64,000 nt of DNA, from NCBI RefSeq assembly GCF_018310535.1, contig NZ_CP074102.1, positions 5,704,001 through 5,768,000 of the forward strand, in the 5' to 3' direction. The position numbers were made by a program, and so were the translations under genes. The stretch comes from Streptomyces mirabilis. GTDB taxonomy: Bacteria; Actinomycetota; Actinomycetes; Streptomycetales; Streptomycetaceae. Position 1 is the first letter of the stretch. Each line of letters starts with the position of its first letter. The notes beneath the pieces are model-generated. The model searched no databases, was not told the origin of the DNA, and was given only the letters and a program-made list of their open reading frames with translations. Shown piece after piece: positions 1 to 7,365 of the stretch.

Positions 1-122
1 TGTCCATCCCCCTGGGCGAGTACCGCAGGGTCCTCCCGCGGCTGCGCAACGCCGCGATCTCCGAACTCCGTATGACGGACGGTGCCGCCGCGCTGCTGTC
101 GCTCAACGTGCCCTGCGCCTGA
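1..122 (+). CDS. C-terminal fragment of an unidentified protein
   Basis: An open frame enters from the left edge and ends at TGA 120-122, giving 39 residues from SIPLGEYRRVLPR to SLNVPCA. The frame is coding-like (GC third positions), and a strong hairpin follows 20 bases after the stop, as expected for a gene end. Too little is present to name a family. The start lies outside the window. Confidence 0.5.
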   Translation, partial: SIPLGEYRRVLPRLRNAAISELRMTDGAAALLSLNVPCA

Positions 123-143
123 CGCGAGCCGTGCGCACAGGAG

Positions 144-174
144 GGCCCCCGCGAGTCACGTCCTCGCGGGGGCC
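144..174 (+). terminator. Intrinsic terminator after the left-edge gene
   Basis: A perfect 12-bp stem (GGCCCCCGCGAG / CTCGCGGGGGCC) with a 7-base loop lies 21 bp after the stop codon of the left-edge gene. There is no clear T-run, which is common for Streptomyces terminators. Confidence 0.7.
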
Positions 175-241
175 ATCCGTTTCTCCGCCTGCCACGTGAA
201 AGGTGAGAAGACGATCACGAGCAGGACGTTTCATACCCGCC

Positions 242-444
242 TCAGGGGGTCGGCAGCAAGACGTTCGCGCGGGACTTGGCCGCCTCGTGACGCCTGGCCA
301 CGTCCTGCCAGTCGACGACCTGCCACATCGCGTCGATGAGGTCGACCTTCTGGTTGCGGTACTGGAGGTAGAGATCTCGGGGCTGATCACGGGTGCGAGT
401 GCGGCGTAGTCGTACGGCAGCTCAGGGAGTGTGTAGACGGGCAT
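242..444 (-). pseudogene. sodF: Internally deleted Fe-superoxide dismutase (sodF) remnant
   Basis: The minus strand starts [18 protein letters not shown], the amino terminus of streptomycete Fe/Mn superoxide dismutase, after a good GGAGGGGA ribosome site. After residue 24 (SPEI) the sequence jumps, near 373-377, to the family's C-terminal end in another frame: [19 protein letters not shown], then [13 protein letters not shown] and a stop at 242-244. About 145 codons are gone, including most metal ligands, and the two halves are out of frame, so no enzyme can be made. The promoter side and start remain intact. Confidence in the family is high because both ends match SodF; the size of the deletion is estimated from the usual length of about 210 residues. 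Confidence 0.88.
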
Positions 445-476
445 GGCGAAGTCCCCTCCGGCCTCGTAAGACCTTA

Positions 477-493
477 TTGCACATAGCTTGCAA
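477..493 (-). promoter_or_regulatory. Nur-box-like dyad upstream of the sodF remnant
   Basis: On the minus strand TTGCAAGCTATGTGCAA forms a near-perfect dyad (TTGCAA-N5-GTGCAA) 33 bp before the sodF start. Established knowledge: in Streptomyces the nickel regulator Nur represses sodF from a TTGC/GCAA-type inverted repeat. That this site is still bound is inference. Confidence 0.55.
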
Positions 494-510
494 GTGCACG
501 CTAGCAACAA

Positions 511-541
511 AAGGCCCTCGTGCGGGTCGCACGAGGGCCTT
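511..541. terminator. Bidirectional terminator between the permease gene and sodF remnant
   Basis: A perfect 14-bp stem (AAGGCCCTCGTGCG / CGCACGAGGGCCTT) with a 3-base loop is flanked by AAA on the left and TTT on the right. It lies 18 bp past the stop of the minus-strand permease and can also end plus-strand transcription. Confidence 0.8.
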
Positions 542-559
542 TCGGGGGAGCGGGAACGG

Positions 560-1954
560 TCAGCGGGCCGCGCGTGCCCGCTGCCAGGCGTATCCGACCG
601 CCGCCAGGAACAGCGTCATCCCGCCCGTCGAGTACAGCTGCACCCGGGTGTCCGGCTGCCTGGCCATCAGGACGAAGATCGTGGCCATGCCGGCCAGCGC
701 CACCCAGGTCAGCGCCGGGAACAGCCACATCCGCACGACCAGCTTCTCCGGTGCCTCGCGCTCCACCCGGCGCCGCAGCAGCAGCTGCGAGACCGCGATG
801 AAGATCCACACGACCAGGATCACCGCGCCGATCATGTTCAGCAGCCAGGGGAAGACGTCGTCCGGCCGCCAGTAGCTCAGCAGCACGCACACGAAGCCGA
901 AGACGCAGGAGACGAGCACCGCGACGCGCGGGACCCCGGCCGAGACCCTGCCGAGGGCCTTCGGGCCCTGGCCGCGCTCCACCAGCGAGTAGGCGATGCG
1001 CGAGGAGCCGTAGATGTTGGCGTTCATCGCCGAGAGCAGCGCGACGAACACGACCACGTTCATCAGCTGGCCGGCGCCCGGGATGCCCAGGTGGTCGAGG
1101 GCGGCGACGTACGGGCCCTTCTCGACGACCTCCTTCGAGTCCCAGGGGACCAGCGTGACGATGACCGCCATGGAGCCGATGTAGAAGAGCGCGATGCGCC
1201 ACATCGCCGTACGGACGGCACGCGCGACGCCCTGGACCGGATTCTCCGACTCGGCCGCCGCGATGGTGACCGTCTCCAGACCGCCGTACGCGAAGACCGA
1301 CGCGAGCAGACCGACGACCAGCCCCTCGCTGCCGTGCGGGAGGAAGCCGCCCTGGCCGGTGAGGTTCGAGGTGCCGGGGGAGTCCGTGCCGGGGAGCACG
1401 CCCGCGACGGCCAGCACGCCCAGCACCAGGAACAGGCTGATCGCGCCGACCTTCAGCGCGGCGAACCAGAACTCGAACTCGCCGAAGTTCTTCACGGCGG
1501 CGAGGTTCGCGACACAGAAGACCACCATGAACAGGGCGACCCAGGCCCACTCGGGCGTACCCGGCAGCCAGCCGGTGACGATCTTCGCCGCCCCGATCCC
1601 TTCGAGCCCCACGGCCGTGCAGAGCAGCACCCAGAAGGACCACCCCGCGGTGAAGCCCGCCCACGGTCCGATCGCCCGCTCGGCGTGCGCCGAGAACGAG
1701 CCCGAGGACGGATACGCGGCAGACATCTCGCCGAGCATCCGCATCACCAGCATGACCAGCAGACCGGAGACCGCGTACGCGATCACGATCGACGGTCCGG
1801 CGGCGGCGATCCCCGCGCCGGACCCGACGAACAGACCGGCGCCGATCACACCGCCGAGGGCGATCATCGACAGATGGCGCTGCTTGAGGCCATGGGACAG
1901 CGGGGCGTTTGCGTCGGGAGCGGTGGGTGGGGTGTCGAGGGTGGTGCGGGACAT
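560..1954 (-). CDS. APC-family amino acid permease (AAT subgroup)
   Basis: A 464-residue polytopic membrane protein that should import an amino acid in symport with protons. The N-terminal hydrophilic tail is followed by KQRHLSMIALGGVIGAGLFV, the TM1 hallmark of the amino-acid-polyamine-organocation superfamily, then RMLGEMSAAYPSSGSFSAHA, the conserved TM3 region. About 12 hydrophobic segments and the EREAPEKLVVRMWLFP loop before TM11 are visible. Closest relatives by memory are the GABA, Pro or Lys permeases, but substrate cannot be read from the sequence. It starts at ATG 1952-1954, where the TM1 spacing is normal. It appears monocistronic, bounded by hairpins at 511-541 and 2003-2038. A second permease of the same family lies at 12928-14421. 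Confidence 0.9.
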   Translation of the reverse strand: MSRTTLDTPPTAPDANAPLSHGLKQRHLSMIALGGVIGAGLFVGSGAGIAAAGPSIVIAYAVSGLLVMLVMRMLGEMSAAYPSSGSFSAHAERAIGPWAGFTAGWSFWVLLCTAVGLEGIGAAKIVTGWLPGTPEWAWVALFMVVFCVANLAAVKNFGEFEFWFAALKVGAISLFLVLGVLAVAGVLPGTDSPGTSNLTGQGGFLPHGSEGLVVGLLASVFAYGGLETVTIAAAESENPVQGVARAVRTAMWRIALFYIGSMAVIVTLVPWDSKEVVEKGPYVAALDHLGIPGAGQLMNVVVFVALLSAMNANIYGSSRIAYSLVERGQGPKALGRVSAGVPRVAVLVSCVFGFVCVLLSYWRPDDVFPWLLNMIGAVILVVWIFIAVSQLLLRRRVEREAPEKLVVRMWLFPALTWVALAGMATIFVLMARQPDTRVQLYSTGGMTLFLAAVGYAWQRARAAR

Positions 1955-2002
1955 GAGAGCGGGTGGTCCCTTACGTGCGAGTGGGCAAAAACGCCCACAG
2001 TC

Positions 2003-2038
2003 TGGGCAGCCTCTCCGCTCAGGGGGAGAGGCTGCCCA
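2003..2038. terminator. Strong hairpin ending the sulfur operon
   Basis: A perfect 14-bp stem (TGGGCAGCCTCTCC / GGAGAGGCTGCCCA) with an 8-base loop lies about 40 bp past the stop of the dioxygenase gene and upstream of the permease start. A second small hairpin (GTGGGC/GCCCAC, 1981-1998) sits beside it. On the minus strand both lie in the permease leader, so an attenuator role for the permease is an alternative. Confidence 0.7.
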
Positions 2039-2076
2039 CTATGCGGACACCCGGGGCACGGAGCGTGAGATTTCCT

Positions 2077-2967
2077 TTACTCGGCCACGGACGTGTAGTG
2101 CGCGGCGTCACCCTCGATCGAGTAGCTCTCCTTGCCCTCGATGCCGACCGGCACGTCACCGGCGACGGTCACCCGGTGCAGGCGGCGCGGCCGGCCGTCG
2201 TAGTTGTCGATCGCGTAGTGCTGGGTGATCCGGTTGTCGAACAGGACCAGCTGGTTCGGGGACCAGCGCCAGCGCAGGATGTTCTCCGGCCGGGTGACGT
2301 ACGACTGGAACAGGTCGAGCAGCTTGCGGGACTCGCCCACCGACAGCCCGACGATCCGCTGCGCGAACCCGCCGATGAACAGCCCACGCTCGCCGGTCAG
2401 CGGGTGGACCCGGACGACGGGATGGGCGGTACGGAACTTGATGGACGTGAACTGGGCGCGCTGGGCGGCCTGTTCCTCGTCGATCTGCTCGTCCGGCACC
2501 GCGTAGTCGTAGTCGTTGGTGTGCTCGGCCCACAGGGTGTCGGCGAGCGCGCGCAGCGGGGCGGGCAGGTCCCGGTAGGCGGCCGCCGAACTGGAGATCA
2601 GGGTCTCGCCGCCGTACGGCGGGATCGTGATGCTGCGCAGGGTGCTGGCCTGGGGCGGGTTGAGGACGAAGGTCACGTCGGTGTGCCAGTGGTTGGCGCG
2701 CCCGCGCTCGCTGTCGACGGGGAGCACGTTCGGGGCACCGTCGACGGCGGCCACCGTCGGGTGGGCGGTGGTGAGGTCGCCGAAGTGGCGGGCGAAGGCC
2801 TGCTGGCCCTCGTCGTCGAGGTGCACGTCGTCGAAGGCCAGGGCCTTGTGGACGTTGAGGGCCTCGCGGATCGCGGTGACCTGTTCCTCGTCGAGCGGCT
2901 TGGAGATGTCTACGCCGGAGACCCGGGCGCCTATGTTCGCGGTGACCTTGCTGATCTCGATGGACAT
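2077..2967 (-). CDS. TauD/TfdA-family Fe(II)/2-oxoglutarate dioxygenase
   Basis: A 296-residue enzyme of the taurine dioxygenase family. Such enzymes hydroxylate the carbon next to a sulfonate or sulfate ester, releasing sulfite or sulfate with decarboxylation of 2-oxoglutarate. The metal site is visible as HWHTDVTF (HxD, about residue 91) and a distal His in ITQHYAIDNYDGR, followed by the conserved Arg (RRLHRVTV) that binds 2-oxoglutarate. The start ATG 2965-2967 has AAAGGA seven bases before it. It is the last gene of a minus-strand run of transporter and monooxygenase genes, 11 bp after the flavin enzyme, which supports a sulfur-scavenging role. The exact substrate is unknown. Confidence 0.88.
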   Translation of the reverse strand: MSIEISKVTANIGARVSGVDISKPLDEEQVTAIREALNVHKALAFDDVHLDDEGQQAFARHFGDLTTAHPTVAAVDGAPNVLPVDSERGRANHWHTDVTFVLNPPQASTLRSITIPPYGGETLISSSAAAYRDLPAPLRALADTLWAEHTNDYDYAVPDEQIDEEQAAQRAQFTSIKFRTAHPVVRVHPLTGERGLFIGGFAQRIVGLSVGESRKLLDLFQSYVTRPENILRWRWSPNQLVLFDNRITQHYAIDNYDGRPRRLHRVTVAGDVPVGIEGKESYSIEGDAAHYTSVAE

Positions 2968-2978
2968 GCGGGGTCCTT

Positions 2979-4313
2979 TCAGACGAGAGCGGGCTGGAGG
3001 TACTGGTTGGCGGGGCGGGGGAGGCCGTAGCGCTCCCGGAGGGTCCGGCGCGGTCCGTACTCCGTGCGGAGCAGGCCGCGGGCGCGCAGGATCGGGACGA
3101 CGTGGTCGACGAACAGACCGAGGCCGGAGGGGAGTACGGCGGGCATGATGTTGAAGCCGTCGGCGGCGCCGCGCGTGAACCACTCCTCGATCGCGTCGGC
3201 GACCTGCTCCGGCGTGCCGGCGAAGGTGAGGTGCCCGCGCCCGCCGCCGAGCCGCCCGATCAGCTGCCGTACGGTGAGCCGTTCGCGGCGGGCGAGTTCG
3301 ACGACGAGGGTGTAGCGGCTCTTGGCGCCCTCGATGACGTCCTCGGGAGGCAGGTCCGAGGGAAGCTGGGCATCCAACTCCAGTGTTCCGGGCTCCAGTT
3401 GCAGCAGGTGCTCCAGACGGTCCACGCCGTGCGTGTACACGATGTGGTCTTCCAGGACCTGCTCGTTCGCCCGCGCCTCGGCCTCCGTCGAGCCGAGCAC
3501 CGGGACGATGCCGGGCAGCACCTTGATGTGCTCGGGGTCCCGACCGGCCGCCGCCGTACGGGACTTGAGGTCCGTGTAGAAGGCCTGGGCGTCGGCGAGG
3601 GTCTGCTGTGCGGTGAACACCGCCTCCGCGTAGCGCGCCGCGAACGTCTTGCCGTCCTCGCTCGACCCCGCCTGCACGAGCAGCGGGTAACCCTGCGGCG
3701 AACGGGGCACGTTGAGGGCGCCCTCGACCCGGAAGTACGTCCCCTGGTGGCGCGGGGGGTGGATCTTGGCGTCGTCGCCCCACACGCCGGCCGCCTTGTC
3801 GGCGACGATCGCGTCGTCCTCCCAGCTGTCCCAGAGCTTGAGTGAGACGTCCAGGAACTCGGCGGCGCGCGCGTACCGTTCGGCGTGCGCGGGCTCGGCG
3901 TCGAGGCCGAAGTTGCGGGCGGCCTCCGCACCCGCCGTGGTGACGATGTTCCAGCCCGCCCGACCGCCGCTGATGATGTCGAGGGAGGCGAACTTGCGGG
4001 CAAGGTTGTAGGGAGAGTTGTAGGACGTGGACGCCGTGGCGATCAGGCCGATGTGCTCGGTGGCCGTCGCCAGTGCGGTGAGCAGGGTGAGCGGTTCCAG
4101 GGCGCCGGCGGGCCGTTGGGCGAGGTTGCTCCACAACTGGGGTCCGTCGGCCAGGAAGAGGGAGTCGAAGGTGCCGCGTTCGGCGATCCGGGCCAGCTCG
4201 ACGTAGTGGGCGAGTTCGACGTGGGCGTACGGGTCGCTCTCCGGCAGCCGCCACGACGCCTCGTGATGGCCGGTGTTCATCAGGAAGGCGTTGAGGTGGA
4301 GTCGGCGGGTCAT
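2979..4313 (-). CDS. LLM-class FMN-dependent monooxygenase (NtaA/SnaA/DszA type)
   Basis: A 444-residue flavin monooxygenase of the bacterial luciferase-like class. These enzymes use reduced FMN from a separate reductase to oxidise substrates such as sulfonates, dibenzothiophene sulfone or nitrilotriacetate. Family marks include the N-terminal RRLHLNAFLMNTGHHEASWR, the SYNSPYNLARKFASLDIIS stretch, GGRAGWNIVTT, and VPRSPQGYPLLVQAGSSEDG. Its length is normal for the NtaA/SnaA/DszA branch, longer than SsuD. Its start overlaps the stop of the upstream ATPase gene by four bases (ATGA), implying coupled translation. Placement between a sulfonate-type transporter and a TauD enzyme suggests it desulfurises an imported organosulfur compound; that is inference. 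Confidence 0.88.
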   Translation of the reverse strand: MTRRLHLNAFLMNTGHHEASWRLPESDPYAHVELAHYVELARIAERGTFDSLFLADGPQLWSNLAQRPAGALEPLTLLTALATATEHIGLIATASTSYNSPYNLARKFASLDIISGGRAGWNIVTTAGAEAARNFGLDAEPAHAERYARAAEFLDVSLKLWDSWEDDAIVADKAAGVWGDDAKIHPPRHQGTYFRVEGALNVPRSPQGYPLLVQAGSSEDGKTFAARYAEAVFTAQQTLADAQAFYTDLKSRTAAAGRDPEHIKVLPGIVPVLGSTEAEARANEQVLEDHIVYTHGVDRLEHLLQLEPGTLELDAQLPSDLPPEDVIEGAKSRYTLVVELARRERLTVRQLIGRLGGGRGHLTFAGTPEQVADAIEEWFTRGAADGFNIMPAVLPSGLGLFVDHVVPILRARGLLRTEYGPRRTLRERYGLPRPANQYLQPALV

Positions 4314-5047
4314 GCGTGGTCCTCCGTCACACCGAGGGCGGCAAGAAGGCGCTCCCGGTACTCACTCAGTACGGGCTCCCGGTAGGAGCGCGGGTGGGGG
4401 CGGTCGATGGTCAGGTCGAGGCCGATCCGGCCCTGGTCGAGCACGAGCACCCGGTCGGCGAGGACGATCGCCTCGTCCACGTCGTGGGTCACCAGGAGCA
4501 CCGAGGGGCGGTGGCGCTCCCACAGCTCCCTGAGCAGCACGTGCATCCGGATCCGGGTGAGCGCGTCCAGCGCGCCGAACGGTTCGTCGGCGAGGAGGAG
4601 TTCGGGCTCGCGGACCAGAGAGCGGGCCAGGGCGGCGCGCTGGGCCTCGCCGCCGGACAGCTCGTTGGGCCAGGCGCGTTCGCGGCCTTTCAGACCCACC
4701 TCGGCGAGGGCTTCGCGGCCCTTCTCGGCCGCTTCCTTGCCGTTCGTGCCGAGCAGCACGTTGTCGAGGACCCGCCGCCAGGGCAGCAGCCGGGAGTCCT
4801 GGAAGACGACCGACACCCGCTCCGGGGCGGTGAGCCGGCCGCTTCCGACGACCTCGTGGTCCAGGCCCGCGATGGCCCGCAGCAGCGTGCTCTTGCCGGA
4901 GCCGCTGTGCCCGAGCAGGGCCGTGAACTGTCCGGCGGGCAGGTCGAGGTCGATGTCGTCGAGGACCGTACGGCCGTCGAACGACCGCGTAAGACCCCGG
5001 AGCTGGACGGCGGGCGCGGTGGTCAGCTGCTGAGCGTGCGGCGCCAT
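4310..5047 (-). CDS. ABC transporter ATP-binding protein, SsuB/TauB type
   Basis: A 245-residue cytoplasmic ATPase that powers uptake through the adjoining permease. Walker A is LLGHSGSGKSTLL (about residue 41), the signature is ELSGGEAQRAALAR, Walker B is LLLADEPFGALDALTR, and the switch His is in LLVTHDVDEAI. These match the nitrate/sulfonate/taurine importer subfamily. The ATG at 5045-5047 has GGAGGG upstream. The gene starts inside the end of the permease gene (25-bp overlap) and ends in a 4-bp overlap with the monooxygenase gene, so the run is a tight operon. Confidence 0.92.
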   Translation of the reverse strand: MAPHAQQLTTAPAVQLRGLTRSFDGRTVLDDIDLDLPAGQFTALLGHSGSGKSTLLRAIAGLDHEVVGSGRLTAPERVSVVFQDSRLLPWRRVLDNVLLGTNGKEAAEKGREALAEVGLKGRERAWPNELSGGEAQRAALARSLVREPELLLADEPFGALDALTRIRMHVLLRELWERHRPSVLLVTHDVDEAIVLADRVLVLDQGRIGLDLTIDRPHPRSYREPVLSEYRERLLAALGVTEDHA

Positions 5048-5874
5048 GACAGCACCCTCCGTTCGACGAGACGAACCGCGCTGTCGGAGACCAGGCCGAA
5101 GACGCCGTAGATCAGCAGGCCGACCAGGATGACGTCCGACTGGCCGTAGTTCTGGGCCTGGAACATCATGTAGCCGAGGCCGCTGGTGGCGTTGATCTGC
5201 TCCAGGACCACCAGGCTCAGCCAGGAGCCGGTCACCCCGAGGCGCAGTCCGACGAAGAAGCCGGGCAGTGCGCCGGGGACGACGATCTGGCGGACGAACT
5301 GGAGCCTCGACAGGCCCTGGACCTCGGCTAGTTCGACGTACCGGTGGTCGATGCCGGACAGCGCGGCGTGCAGGTTGAGGTAGATCGGGATGTAGACGAC
5401 GATCGCGATGATGGCGATCTTGAAGGTCTCGCCGATGCCCAGCCAGAGGATGAACAGCGGGATGAGGCCCAGGGTCGGGATCGCCCGGTTGAGCTGCACG
5501 GTCCCGTCGATCAGCGCCTCGCCGATCCGGCTGAGCCCGGCCGCCAGCGCGAGGACCACACCGGCGGTCAGGCCCAGCGCGAAGCCGTATCCCGCGCGTT
5601 CCAGGGAGGTGCGGACGTCGGTGGGGAGCGTGCCGTCGGTCCACAGGCGACCGGCGGTCTTCAGGACCGTCCAGGGCGCCGGGATCGCGCCCGGGTCCAG
5701 CTGTCCGGCGGCGGAGGCGGCCGCCCACAGGGCGAGGAAGAGGGCGGGGCCGATGAGCCGGGAGGCGGGCAGGCGCTTGCCGGGAGCGAGGCCGCGGCGC
5801 CCCCTGCGCCGTACGACAGGCGGGTCCTCGGCGGCGGTCACCGGCACGGCGGTCGAGGTCGTGGTTGTCGTCAT
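5023..5874 (-). CDS. ABC transporter permease, SsuC/TauC type
   Basis: A 283-residue inner-membrane permease of the binding-protein-dependent family. After a hydrophilic N-terminus (MTTTTTSTAVPV, then an Arg-rich stretch) there are about six membrane spans. The cytoplasmic coupling loop that contacts the ATPase is visible as YVELAEVQGLSRLQFVRQIV followed by PGALPGFFVGLRLG. The ATG 5872-5874 lies five bases after the stop of the binding-protein gene. Its partner proteins flank it on both sides. Substrate class (sulfonates or sulfate esters) is inferred from the neighbours. Confidence 0.92.
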   Translation of the reverse strand: MTTTTTSTAVPVTAAEDPPVVRRRGRRGLAPGKRLPASRLIGPALFLALWAAASAAGQLDPGAIPAPWTVLKTAGRLWTDGTLPTDVRTSLERAGYGFALGLTAGVVLALAAGLSRIGEALIDGTVQLNRAIPTLGLIPLFILWLGIGETFKIAIIAIVVYIPIYLNLHAALSGIDHRYVELAEVQGLSRLQFVRQIVVPGALPGFFVGLRLGVTGSWLSLVVLEQINATSGLGYMMFQAQNYGQSDVILVGLLIYGVFGLVSDSAVRLVERRVLSWRRTLSS

Positions 5875-5879
5875 GGCCG

Positions 5880-6965
5880 TCACTTCCGGTACTCCGCCGG
5901 GACGGCCTTCGCCGCGATGCCCTCGAAGCGCCGGTCGAAGAGCGAGCCGACCTTGAACGCCTTCACGAAGCCGCCCTCGGCCAGCAGATCGGCGGTCTCC
6001 TGCTCCCACTTCACCGCCTCGTCCCAACTAGGCGGGAACAAAGGCTTGTTGGCGAGCTCGGTGATGGACCGGGCCTGTGCGGGCGTGAGGTTCTGCGTCG
6101 TGACGTAGAACTCCTCGTTCCAGGCGTCCGGGTGCTCGTACGCCCACACCTGCCCCTGCGCCCAGCGCGGGATGTACGCGGCGACGGCCGCCGCCTTCGC
6201 CGGGTCGGCCAGCACGGAGGTGGGCGCCCACAACAGGTTGAGCAGGTCGACCACGTCGGTGGTGATCGCGCGGGCGCCCTTCGACTCGTACTGCTTGAGG
6301 TACGCCGGCGCCTGGCTGTTGGCGAGCGGGGCGATGTCGACCTGACCCGACTGCAGGGCCGTGAAGAACTGGTTGCTGGTCAGCGGGACCAGCTTCACCT
6401 CGTCGTACGCGAGCCCGGCCTCCTTCAACGCCCGCAGCAGGACGACGCCTTGGGCCTGACCCTGGGAGAACGCCAGCTTCTTGCCCTTGAAGTCCGCGAC
6501 GGTGTGGATGTCGCTGCCTGGCTTGGTCGCGAAGAGGTAGTTGGGCTTGCGGGTGACGTCGATCGCGACGATCTTGGCGTCGTAGCCCTGGTAGTGCGCC
6601 TGGATCGGCGGGATGCCCGCGTTGTTGGCGACGTCCAGGGACTTGGCCCGGAAGGCGTTGATGACATCGGGCCCGGCGCCGATGTTCACCCAGCTGGAGA
6701 CGGTGAACGGCAGATCGGTGAGGCCCGCGAGCTTGAACTGGAGCTGCTGGACGTTCTGGTACGAGGCGATCTTGAGGCTCGTACCTGAGGGGACCTTGGC
6801 GGACAGCGGGGCGGACAGGGACCCCTTGGACTCGCTGTCGGCGGCACTGGCCCCCGCGCAACCGCTCAGTCCGGCCGCGGCGGCCACGCCGAGCAGGGAG
6901 GACAGGAACAGCCGCCGGTCGACACCGGGCGCGAAAGGGGACGACGAAGGAGACAGTGGTGGCAT
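5880..6965 (-). CDS. Aliphatic-sulfonate-type substrate-binding lipoprotein (SsuA-like)
   Basis: A 361-residue solute receptor anchored outside the membrane. The N-terminus has a twin-arginine-like VDRRLFLSSLLG, a hydrophobic stretch and a lipobox LSGC, so it is probably a lipoprotein exported folded by Tat. The mature part shows SsuA/NMT1-type features such as PFTVSSWVNIGAGPDVINAF and DFKGKKLAFSQGQAQG. I chose ATG 6963-6965 because GGAG stands seven bases upstream and the signal peptide then has normal length; the open frame extends further upstream with no plausible start. It is the first structural gene of the sulfur operon and follows a cysteine-ending leader peptide by about 255 bp. Confidence 0.88.
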   Translation of the reverse strand: MPPLSPSSSPFAPGVDRRLFLSSLLGVAAAAGLSGCAGASAADSESKGSLSAPLSAKVPSGTSLKIASYQNVQQLQFKLAGLTDLPFTVSSWVNIGAGPDVINAFRAKSLDVANNAGIPPIQAHYQGYDAKIVAIDVTRKPNYLFATKPGSDIHTVADFKGKKLAFSQGQAQGVVLLRALKEAGLAYDEVKLVPLTSNQFFTALQSGQVDIAPLANSQAPAYLKQYESKGARAITTDVVDLLNLLWAPTSVLADPAKAAAVAAYIPRWAQGQVWAYEHPDAWNEEFYVTTQNLTPAQARSITELANKPLFPPSWDEAVKWEQETADLLAEGGFVKAFKVGSLFDRRFEGIAAKAVPAEYRK

Positions 6966-7115
6966 GGGAGGACTCCGGGGATCCAAGTGGCGGAAATGCG
7001 CGCGGAATTCCGGGCAGGCGGAATTCGACAAGGGAGGGAGGTGAAAGAAGCGACATACGCGCGCATGGGGAAGCGGGAGGCGCGCGCCGAAGGCGCGGCA
7101 GAAGAAACCGGGTGA

Positions 7116-7205
7116 GCGTCGACGCGTCAACGCGTCAGCAGGTCACCACATCAGCAGGCCGACACACCAGCCGGCCGGCACACCGGCAGGTCAAGGCGTC
7201 GACGC
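7116..7205 (-). promoter_or_regulatory. Candidate attenuator between leader peptide and transporter genes
   Basis: Two copies of the palindrome GCGTCGACGC (7116-7125 and 7196-7205) can pair with each other and enclose imperfect 16-bp tandem repeats on the minus strand (for example CTGGTGTGTCGGCCTG and CTGATGTGGTGACCTG). The element begins 15 bp after the leader-peptide stop. Alternative pairing controlled by ribosome position is a plausible mechanism but is inferred. Confidence 0.4.
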
Positions 7206-7220
7206 GGCAGTGACCCGGCG

Positions 7221-7304
7221 TCAGCAACAACGCGTGCGTGCGACCCGCATGAGGTCGACGACGCGGCACTTGGTCAGCGGAACCTGCACCCGCGAGCTGC
7301 TCAT
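7221..7304 (-). CDS. Short cysteine-ending leader peptide of the sulfur operon
   Basis: A 27-codon gene on the minus strand: ATG at 7302-7304, TGA at 7221-7223, with AGGAG ten bases upstream. It starts MSSSRVQVPLTKC, continues RVVDLMRVARTR and ends with two Cys codons at the stop. The pattern basic residues-x-VDL-x-R-V followed by terminal Cys resembles the tiny leader peptides that I recall upstream of sulfur-assimilation genes in Streptomyces. Stalling on scarce cysteinyl-tRNA could control the transporter genes downstream. Peptide synthesis and the mechanism are inference. Confidence 0.65.
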   Translation of the reverse strand: MSSSRVQVPLTKCRVVDLMRVARTRCC

Positions 7305-7335
7305 GAGGAGGATGCTCCTGTCCTCGTACGACCGC

Positions 7336-7365
7336 TGTCAACATTCCGAGTTTCTGAATTAATTC
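7336..7365 (-). promoter_or_regulatory. Promoter/operator region of the sulfur operon
   Basis: The minus strand has a consensus -35 hexamer TTGACA (7336-7341) 31 bp before the leader-peptide start, but no good -10 hexamer. Beside it are the dyads GAATTAATTC (7356-7365) and ATTC-N9-GAAT (7343-7359), unusually AT-rich for this genome. They overlap the stop of the ROK gene and could be its operator. Confidence 0.4.

Noticed and set aside
501..4254. Very long frames on the strand opposite to, or in other frames of, the permease and sulfur genes
   Set aside because: They are GC-driven shadow frames with Arg/Ala/Gly-rich translations, overlapping well-identified proteins.
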